A stretch of 64,000 bases of DNA from assembly GCF_902686445.1 (NCBI RefSeq), contig NW_025920104.1:5394001-5458000 (forward strand), in the 5' to 3' direction. This document shows positions 56,666-64,000 of the stretch, in pieces (positions within the stretch are counted from its first letter, which is position 1; the number at the start of each line of letters is the position of its first letter). Under the pieces are notes generated by a model. That model was given only the letters and a program-made list of their open reading frames with translations. It did not search any database and was not told where the DNA came from. Origin of the DNA: Sciurus carolinensis (Eukaryota; Chordata; Mammalia; Rodentia; Sciuridae). A program made the position numbers and the translations under genes.

Positions 56666-57431
56666 AATCTTTAGTAATAAGAGAAATGCAAATCAAAACT
56701 ACACTAAGATTCCATCTGACCCCAATTAGAATGGCAATTATCAAGAATACAAGCAACAACAGATGTTGGCGAGGATGTGGGGAGAAAGGTACACTCATAC
56801 ATTGCTGGTGGGGCTGCAAATTAGTGCAGCCACTCTGGAAAGCAGCGTGGAGACTCCTTAGAAAACTTGGAATGGAACCACCATTTGACCTAGCTATCCC
56901 ACTCCTTGGTCTATACCCAAAGGACTTAAAATCAGCATATTACAGAGATACAGCCACATCAATGTTCATAGCTGCTCAGTTCACAATAGCCAGATTGTGG
57001 AACCAACCTAGATGTCCTTCAATTGATGAATGGATAAAGAAACTGTGGTATATATATATAATGGAATATTACTCAGCCGTAAAGAATGATAAAATTATGG
57101 CATTTGCAGGCAAATGGATGAAATTGGAGAATATCATGCTAAGTGAGATAAGCCAATCTCAAAAATCCAAAGGACAAATGATCTTGCTGATAAGCGGATG
57201 ATGAACATAATGGGGATGGTAGGAGGGCAAGAATGGAGGAAGGAGGGACTGTATAGAGGGAAAAGAGGGGTGGGAGGGGTGAGGGGGAAGGAAAAAATAA
57301 CAGAATGAATCAAACATCATTACTCTATGTAAATGTATGATTATGTAAATAGTATGCTGTTACTCTATATAGAAACAGAAACAACATGTATCCTATTTGT
57401 TTACAATAAAAATAAATTTAAAATAAAAGAT
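56666..57431 (+). mobile_element. L1-C: 5'-truncated LINE-1
   Basis: The last 770 bases of an L1: the C-terminal part of ORF2, 3'UTR and A-rich tail. atcagggtt at 56657-56665 and 57432-57440 is the probable target duplication. It is more diverged from L1-A and L1-B than they are from each other. Its 3'UTR lacks their telomere-like tract, so it represents an older subfamily. Confidence 0.92.
56686..57201 (+). pseudogene. L1-C ORF2 C-terminal fragment
   Basis: The 171 codons are still open, with the cysteine motif [18 protein letters not shown] near residue 24 and the usual ORF2 end. The endonuclease and RT are absent by 5' truncation. Confidence 0.92.
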
Positions 57432-57473
57432 ATCAGGGTTGACATTTTTCAAAATTGACCAAAAATTTGGAGT

Positions 57474-57778
57474 ACCCTGTTAACTTTTCATTGCTGTGAC
57501 AAAATACCTGGGAAACAAACATAAGGTAGAAAAGATTTATTTTTGTTCTTGGTTTTAGAGGTTTAAGTTCTTGCTCCATTGCTTTGAGCCTATGGTGAGA
57601 CAACATCTTGGCAGAAGGGCATGGTGAAGTAGAGCTGCTCACCTCATGGTGGCCAGGAAATAGGGGGTGGTGGCCTGGGAAAAGAAGTATCCTTCCAGGG
57701 CATGCCCCCATGTTTCTACTTCCTCCAGTTAGGCCCCACCTCCTACAATTTACAGTACCTCCCAATAATGCTACCTAG
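57474..57778 (-). repeat. MaLR LTR, antisense, partial
   Basis: On the + strand ttgctgtgacaaaatacctg, tgctccattgctttgagcc, catcttggcagaagggcatg, ctcacctcatggtggccagg and ttaggccccacctcc are the reverse complement of rodent-type MaLR LTR blocks. The far (U3) end is missing. Confidence 0.7.
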
Positions 57779-58378
57779 CCCTGTTTTGGCCAGCTTTTCT
57801 ATCACCATGATCAAAAGACCTGACAAGAACAACAGAGGAGAAAATGTTAGTTTGGAGCTCCTAATTGCAGAGGTCTTAGTCCATGGGTGATAAACTCCAT
57901 TGCTCTGAGCCTAAAGTGAGGTGGAACAACATGGCAGCAGGGTGTGACAGAGGAAAGCAGCTCAGGGCATCATAATCAAGAAACAAAGAAATAGAACTTC
58001 ACTCACCAGGGACAAAATATAAACCCCAAAGCCATGCCAACAATTGCCTGTCTTCTACAATCACATGTTATCTGCCCTCAGTTACAAACCAGTTAATCCA
58101 TATTAGTGGATTAATCTACCAATTAAGTTAAGGCTTTTATTGCCCAATCATTTTGCCTCTGAAATTCTTGCATTTTTCTAAAGCATAAACTTTTGGAGAC
58201 ACTTCATATCTAAACCATTAAAAGCTATGAATCCCCCAATGCATTAAAACACTGATGAAGTCAGAGCCATCATGATCACTACCCCAAAACCCCACCTATG
58301 AATATTGCTGCATAAGAGATCAAGCCTTCAAAACATGAACTCTGAAGCACATTCCAGGTCCAAATCATAACAACTACC
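57779..58378 (-). repeat. MaLR LTR pair or composite, antisense
   Basis: tatcaccatgatcaaaagac, ccatgggtgataaactccat and ggtggaacaacatggcagc continue the same LTR type in a second copy. At about 58190-58220 (gagacacttcatatctaaac) and 58330-58378 (gtccaaatcataaca) two LTR starts occur, so one LTR seems duplicated or nested. Confidence 0.6.
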
Positions 58379-60160
58379 CATTTATGAATCTCAAAAAATA
58401 GCAAGCTGGATTAATCCACATTAAACTGTATCAGTGCACATTGTAATCAAACTACTAAAGAATTGATAAGAAGAATATACTTATCTGATAAGTCTATCAT
58501 ATGTATAATTTATGGATCAGTTCCTATTAAATTATTTTTCTTCTAATTATGGAACATATTTTGTGCTTCATTACATGTCTCATATATATTGATTGTAATA
58601 TAGATATAATGGACACTATATTTTTGTGCACCTGAATTTCATTGTTTTCTGAATGGAATACTGGGTTTTATTTCAGCCCACAAAACATTTCCTTGTAGAC
58701 AATTTAGTTCTTTTAAATCTCATTTTGTGATATTTCAGAGTAGATCATGAGTATCATTTGTTCTAGGGCTACCATAGTCTTTATTCTGGAAAATGATCTT
58801 TCTATGTTCCCTACTGAATGCATAGGGTCACAGTACTCACTGGTTGAACCTCCAATATCTCCTAAAACTGTCTTAAATTCAGATCAGTTGACAGTCCCCA
58901 GTATGTGTCCATTATCCAACACTTGTTCTTTACCAGGCCAAATGGATTTGTATTCTGCAAGTTTACAGATTAGCATTAGAACAACACATTTTTCTATCTT
59001 TCCCCATGTAACTCTCTTCTGCTCAGTATCCCTCCTATTCCACAAATTCCAATTTCCTCAGTAGCCCCAAACTCTGACCTCTGAATTCTTGGCTCACTGA
59101 GAATGCTAGGTTCTACTGGACTTGTTATTCATGCCCTGAAGTCTTAGAGTGTTTCCAGGCAGAAACCCACTTGTTTGTATGTGATAAAATGTTTCATCAT
59201 TTATGTCATGGTTACCACATTCTCTGTCATTTTAGATGCATTTTCCAGGGTCAGCTTAATGCAACCCATTTGCCTTTTCCTGTGCAAGTGTAAAAGTCCT
59301 AGTCAGATATTTTTCATCAAATTCTGCCTTTTAAGCACATCATAGCATAAAAACATCCATTTATAACTTTTTTTTGTTACATTTAGCATTCTCCCTATAT
59401 TTTTCAGCCTGAAGTTGGTTTTAGGATAAGAAGATGAGTTGGAGACAAGTCTTCCAGGAGGTAATTAATCACTTGTAATCAGCACTTATGGCCATTAACA
59501 GAAGGTGAGAGTCAAGTGAAGAAAAGAAGTGACTTCACCATCCTTTCAGGGTTATTGCAAATTCTGCTAAGATTACCCTCATTAAAATTCTATTAACTTT
59601 TCTTCCCCATCAGGATAGTTAATTAATTCTGCCTCATATTTTAAGATTAAGGCAATTAAGAAGAAAAATTAGAGTTAAATGCCATACATGGGGTAAACTG
59701 ATTTCTTTCAGAAGCTGTTAATAGACCGTGAAAAATGGTCTATGAAAATAAAATTGTTATAAATTTTTCTGAGCCCCCAAGTTAAAAGGCAAAAATCATG
59801 TGTGCAGATATTTTATCCAAACTTATGCACTTGTTCTGAACTTGTTTTCTGCTTTGTTTCCTTAAATAATAATTTCCCTAAAATAATAATTTTTATTTAG
59901 AAGATTCAGGTTTAAAAAGTATTTTATACAAATTAATCAAATTTTCAATGAAAATAAACAATATTATAAATAAAAAATACCTAGACCTTCTCAAAGGACC
60001 TAGTTAGGGGTAAATTAAAATTAGAAATTTGTTGTTATTGACAATTTCATTAGCAAATTGCATTATTATAATCTTCTGTGATGTATGCAAGGACATCACA
60101 TTGTATTCTATTTTATTATCAGTGATTTTGTGTTATCAGTGATTAGTTCACTCTATTTTC
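58379..60160. other. No gene recognised
   Basis: AT-rich non-coding DNA. A 105-codon frame at 58747-59064 has no motif. Confidence 0.45.
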
Positions 60161-60164
60161 TTTT

Positions 60165-60262
60165 TTCTTTTTTTTTTTGGGGGGGTACTGGGGATCGAAC
60201 TCAGGGCCTTGTGCTTACAAGACAAGCACTCTACCAACTGAGCTATCTCCGAGTCCCTCTCA
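60165..60262 (-). repeat. ID SINE, antisense, young-looking
   Basis: The + strand has a T/G run, then tactggggatcgaactcagg, gccttgtgcttacaagacaa and taccaactgagctatctcc. It is the best preserved ID copy in the window, with intact A- and B-box sequence on the minus strand. Confidence 0.9.
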
Positions 60263-60349
60263 CTCTATTTTCTCCACCCTTTTTTCTGTAGCATCTACAT
60301 GACCAGTTTGAATACTGATCTTTGAGAATAAAATAGTTAATATTTTTAA

Positions 60350-60562
60350 AGCAACAGACTGGGCAAATTTTCTTAAAAACTCATTTAATCTTGATAGTAT
60401 TTTATGAAGTAGCTACCATACCATGTTTTCCAAATTTCATAGAGACGAACACTAAAGAATAGAGAGGCACATCACCAACCTAAATGTTGGAACCAGTCCA
60501 TGCCCCCAGAGCCAGGTTCCAAACCTTGGACTTCTAACCATTGTATTATCCTGCTGCTCATT
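60350..60562 (-). repeat. MIR SINE, antisense
   Basis: The + strand reads like the opposite MIR orientation: ttttccaaatttcatagaga, agagaggcacatcacc, agagccaggttccaaacc and cattgtattatcctgctgct. Confidence 0.65.
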
Positions 60563-61157
60563 CATTCATGGTTGTGGAGGTTTGTGAGTATATGCATGAT
60601 TTTAAGTCAAGTCCTGGACACCAAGTTATTATAAATGTCTGAGTTCAAGGACAATTTATCAAATGCTGACTCACTGGTGCTGCATGCTAAGAGCCCATGG
60701 GATCCAAACCAGTGCTCTAGAGGGCAGAGGGATTTCTCTCTCCATCTTCATCCTAATGCTATTCTCAGATACAAGTTGCAATGGTGATGGGTAGGAGCTG
60801 CCCTAGAATGGATACTAAAAGATGTTTCAGGGAAAGGCTGCTTGGAATAATCATCTGTGAATAGTCACTTATTTGAACCTCACTGGAGATGTCCCACTGA
60901 GTACTTCCAGGACTCAGTAAACATTTATAACACCCTAAAATTTCCTTTACAGCAAACAAATGAAATTGATCTCTATTTTTCCTACATTGTCACAGTGATT
61001 TTATTAAGGCTAGAACTGCTGATGGGTATGAAAAGATGACCCTTGGTATGAATAAAACAAGCAATGCAGATAATCAAGGCCCCTCTTCTTGTTTCACTTA
61101 GTGAAGTAATAAGAGTTGCAACTATGTGATGAATACTACATATAAAAATACCTACTT
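60563..61157. other. No gene recognised
   Basis: Non-coding. Nothing identifiable. Confidence 0.45.
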
Positions 61158-61378
61158 ATAATTTGGGGGGAGGTGTACCAGGGATTGAACCCAGGAGCAC
61201 TCAACCACAACCCCAGCCTTTTCTTATATATATATTTTGTTTTGAGGCAGAGTCTCACTAAGTAGCTTAGGGCCTTGCTAAGTTTCTGAGGCTGGCTTTG
61301 AAGTCATGATCCTCCCTGCCTCAGTTTCCATGAACCACCGGGATTACCAGCAGGTGCCACAGCTCTCAAACCTTCTTA
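61158..61378 (-). repeat. ID-B1 composite SINE, antisense
   Basis: ID head (gtaccagggattgaacccag, accacaaccccagcc), TA-rich linker, then B1 body (gaggcagagtctcactaagt, ttctgaggctggctttgaa, accgggattaccagcagg). Confidence 0.85.
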
Positions 61379-62484
61379 CAATTCTGATCATTCAGATGCA
61401 ATAGGTCTGCAGTGAGCCAAGATATTTATATTTTTAATAGCAATTTTTATGTCCAACCAGGATGGAGAGCTGCCTTAGATTAGAGAAGAGAATGCCTTGT
61501 CATGGAAGTTAGAGGGCTGAGGGGGCACATAAAGGAACAACCAGTCAAGTTTGTGGGATTGTGGGATACAAATGACTTTTTGGTGGAAGTAGAATTTAAG
61601 CTAGAACTTCAGGATAAGGAGAGTTAAGTAGCTAACGGTAAGTACTGTAAAGAAATAGCATATTTAAAAATTCACAGGGCCTGAATAACAATACCTGGCA
61701 AAAGTCAATTATGACTGGAGGTTTGATTGACTGGGTGGGGCCAGTAGGGCTGAGGATGATTAGAGGAGGTACTAGTAAGTTGCAGACTAGAGAAGGAGGC
61801 TGATTTTAGTGGTTTCAACCAGAAGCATGAACAAGGTGTGTTCTGTCCCCATCTCCTAGGTTATCCACCTGGGACTTGCCACATCCCTCAGAAAAACAAT
61901 GTCTTCCTGCTGCCTGTTACTCATGGAGATGTTAATGCAAGCTTTCCTGACTTTCTGCAGCATAGACCAGCAATCAGTCATGAAAGAAAAATAGAAAAAA
62001 AAACATGTGTCTCTCTTAAAAGTTATTCTCAAAAATTTTCACATATGAATTCTGTTTTCCTATCTGCTTAATATAAACTCTTATGTTATACTCATATCTG
62101 TATTGGAAACCATTTTGTGGGCAGAAATATTCATTTTAAAATTAAATTTTAATTACACAAAAAATACATGAACATATTCTCTATATAACCTATTAAAGCA
62201 GTAGACATAAATTGTCTCTTACTTCTTTGCCCATCCTGATTCCTTCCTCAAATGTACCATATCCACCAATTTACTGTGTATTTCCATAGTTTAATATGTA
62301 TTTATAGAAATTACACAGCATTATTTTATGTTTTTTTAAAATATACATAAATAGGATAATACTGGGCTGCTGCTTTTTCCACACAATTTTTCATGGAAAT
62401 TGAAAAAATACATTTTTCAAAATAGATACCTGATAAATAAAAAGCTAAAAAATGGATCATAATTTCAAAGTCTAATGATTTCAG
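61379..62484. other. No gene recognised
   Basis: Non-coding, AT-rich to the right. Confidence 0.45.
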
Positions 62485-62668
62485 GCTCCTCCATGCAGTA
62501 GACCTAAGTTTGAATCTTGGCTCTACTACTTATTAATAGTTTCACTTTGGGTAAATCATAACTTACCTTAAGCCATTTCTTAACCTTTAAAATAGAACTG
62601 GCACTCCTTAACTCATAGGATTATTATAGTAAAGCACCAAGAACTGTGTCTGTTCTAGAAAAAACAAA
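62485..62668 (+). repeat. MIR SINE, sense
   Basis: aagtttgaatcttggctcta, ctacttattaatagtttcac, tgggtaaatcataacttacc, ataggattattatagtaaag and caagaactgtgtctgttcta follow the MIR consensus order. Confidence 0.8.
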
Positions 62669-63314
62669 TGTGTCAATTTGCTTTCCCCCTTAAATTTATT
62701 CACTCATAATTAGTGGTTCAGCATTCCTCTCCTTTCAATCAGATGGGAGATTGAGAAACACAATCTTCCAAATGCCTCTTGGAAATGTCCATGTGTATGT
62801 CCCCATTAGTGTGAGCAAAATCATGATGTTCACCTCTCTAGTTGGCTTCTAAGGAGCTTGTGTCTGGTCTCTGTGTTTCTTGGCCTCATCTTTGCACCTT
62901 GGTGGCTCATGGTGCATACTGGTCACTTCTGCAGTTTATATCCTGTTGTGACTGTCCTGGATTAAAGTGCTTCACCTGTGATTAACCTCTTAGTTGCCAT
63001 CATCTTATACACTACCTCCCAATTCCTCATTAGCCCTAATTACCAAAAATTCTTTCCATTGTTCAAAGTAAGATTCACCATTCTAAGACTAGCATTCAGG
63101 GTACCATGTGGCACCAAGTAGCATTTCCAAATTTGCCTTTTCTTCTCTCTATTGACTCATGCCAAGTTTCTGGGTCTTGCTTTTGTTGCCCTAAATATCT
63201 CAAATACTTTTTCTCCCAACAGAATGTGTCTGTATATATTCAGTTTCACCAAGTCAGAATAAGAAGTAGTAAATTTAAACACAGGATTTGGGACAAAAAT
63301 GTGATAATCACTTT
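62669..63314. other. No gene recognised
   Basis: Non-coding. Nothing identifiable. Confidence 0.45.
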
Positions 63315-63676
63315 TCTATTATTGTAACAGATTACCTGAGAGAGTCAATTTTAAAAAGGAAAAGATTTATTTTGACTAACATTTTTGGAGATTTTAGTTC
63401 ATGGTTGACTGGTCCATTGTTTGGGGGCTTGTGGCAAGTCAGCTTATCCTGGTGGTAGCATATGGCAGAGAAATCTGTCACCTCATGACCAGATATGGGA
63501 GACAGGAGGAGGATGGGGCTGGGGTCCTATAATGACCTTTCATGACATGCTCTCAATGACCAGAAGATTCACTAGACCCCACCTCTTTAGGGTTCCATCA
63601 TTTCCTAATAGTGTCATGTGTGAGGAACAAACCTTTAATATATGAGCCTTTGAGAGACACTTATCCAAATCACAGC
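63315..63676 (-). repeat. MaLR LTR, antisense
   Basis: On the minus strand it starts tgctgtgatttggataagtg, continues gaggtggggtctagtgaatc, and ends near aggtaatctgttacaataat. The whole length of a MaLR LTR can be followed. Confidence 0.72.
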
Positions 63677-64000
63677 ATAAACATACCTTAGTTTGATCCT
63701 GGTTCTGTTCCCAGTGAAATGTGTAGCATTTATTTTTTAATATCTCTTTTTCTCACTTATCAAACAAGAATAATAATAGAAATGACTTCATAGAATTTTA
63801 ATAACAAATTATGATCACATATGTGGACAGTTGGGATAGTGATCAAAGGATACAAAATTATATTTAGTAGGAGAAGTTCACGGAACCTATGTGAAATATG
63901 GTACCTATAGTTACTAACAATTAAGGGCATTCTTGTAAATTTCTGAGAGAGATTTGAAGGGTTTTCACCACAAAAAAAATGAAATGAACAGTGTGTGAGG
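63677..64000. other. No gene recognised
   Basis: AT-rich non-coding end of the window. Confidence 0.45.

Noticed and set aside
1..64000. CRISPR arrays, bacterial operons, tRNA or rRNA genes
   Set aside because: None seen. The tRNA-like sequences are ID and MIR SINEs and a retroviral primer site, and the regular repeats are minisatellites without spacers.

Overview
This is mammalian nuclear DNA, most likely from a squirrel-family rodent (Sciuridae). The main clues are composite SINEs that join an ID-type head to a B1 (7SL-derived) body, single ID elements, an IAP/betaretrovirus-like endogenous retrovirus primed by tRNA-Phe, young LINE-1s with tandem promoter monomers, and many MaLR LTRs. No intact cellular gene is visible. 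One 100-base run of N (33387-33486) marks an assembly gap.

Left part (about 3.2-29.8 kb, + strand). This holds the scattered exons of a decayed GAB2/GAB4-type docking-protein gene. A PH-domain exon lies at 3170. Exons follow at about 22878, 25975 and 28192. A terminal exon lies at 29081, and a poly(A) signal at 29746. Stops and frameshifts make it a pseudogene, but two tyrosine motifs matching the SHP2-binding pair of GAB proteins survive near its end. Its first visible intron is filled by L1-A (4687-18199), a full-length LINE-1 with a 13-bp target duplication. L1-A is itself split in the endonuclease part of ORF2 by a 7.4-kb antisense ERV (7326-14747) with two 522-524 bp LTRs and a 5-bp duplication. 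The ERV has gag, pro with dUTPase, pol and env remnants, all broken. Two families of degenerate tandem repeats (about 69 and 65 bp) lie just upstream of the second exon.

Middle part (33.5-46 kb). An old L1 tail follows the gap, then several MaLR LTRs. L1-B (37640-44185) is a nearly complete second LINE-1 of the same young family: three promoter starts at an exact 459-bp spacing, a 15-bp target duplication, and only one 1-base break in each of ORF1 and ORF2. A solo antisense LTR with a 4-bp duplication lies at 45493-46008.

Right part (46-64 kb). This is AT-rich intergenic DNA made of ancient L1 remnants on both strands, MIR and ID/B1 SINEs, a hAT-like DNA-transposon fossil, MaLR LTRs, microsatellites and a 5'-truncated L1 tail (L1-C, 56666-57431).

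The most notable points are: the 459-bp L1 monomer, whose length is divisible by three and keeps a long antisense reading frame open across tandem copies; the telomere-like tract in the 3'UTR of the young L1s that is missing in the older copy; the gene/L1/ERV nesting; and ERV LTRs ending TG...TA. Family names and boundaries come from reading the sequence, not from database searches.
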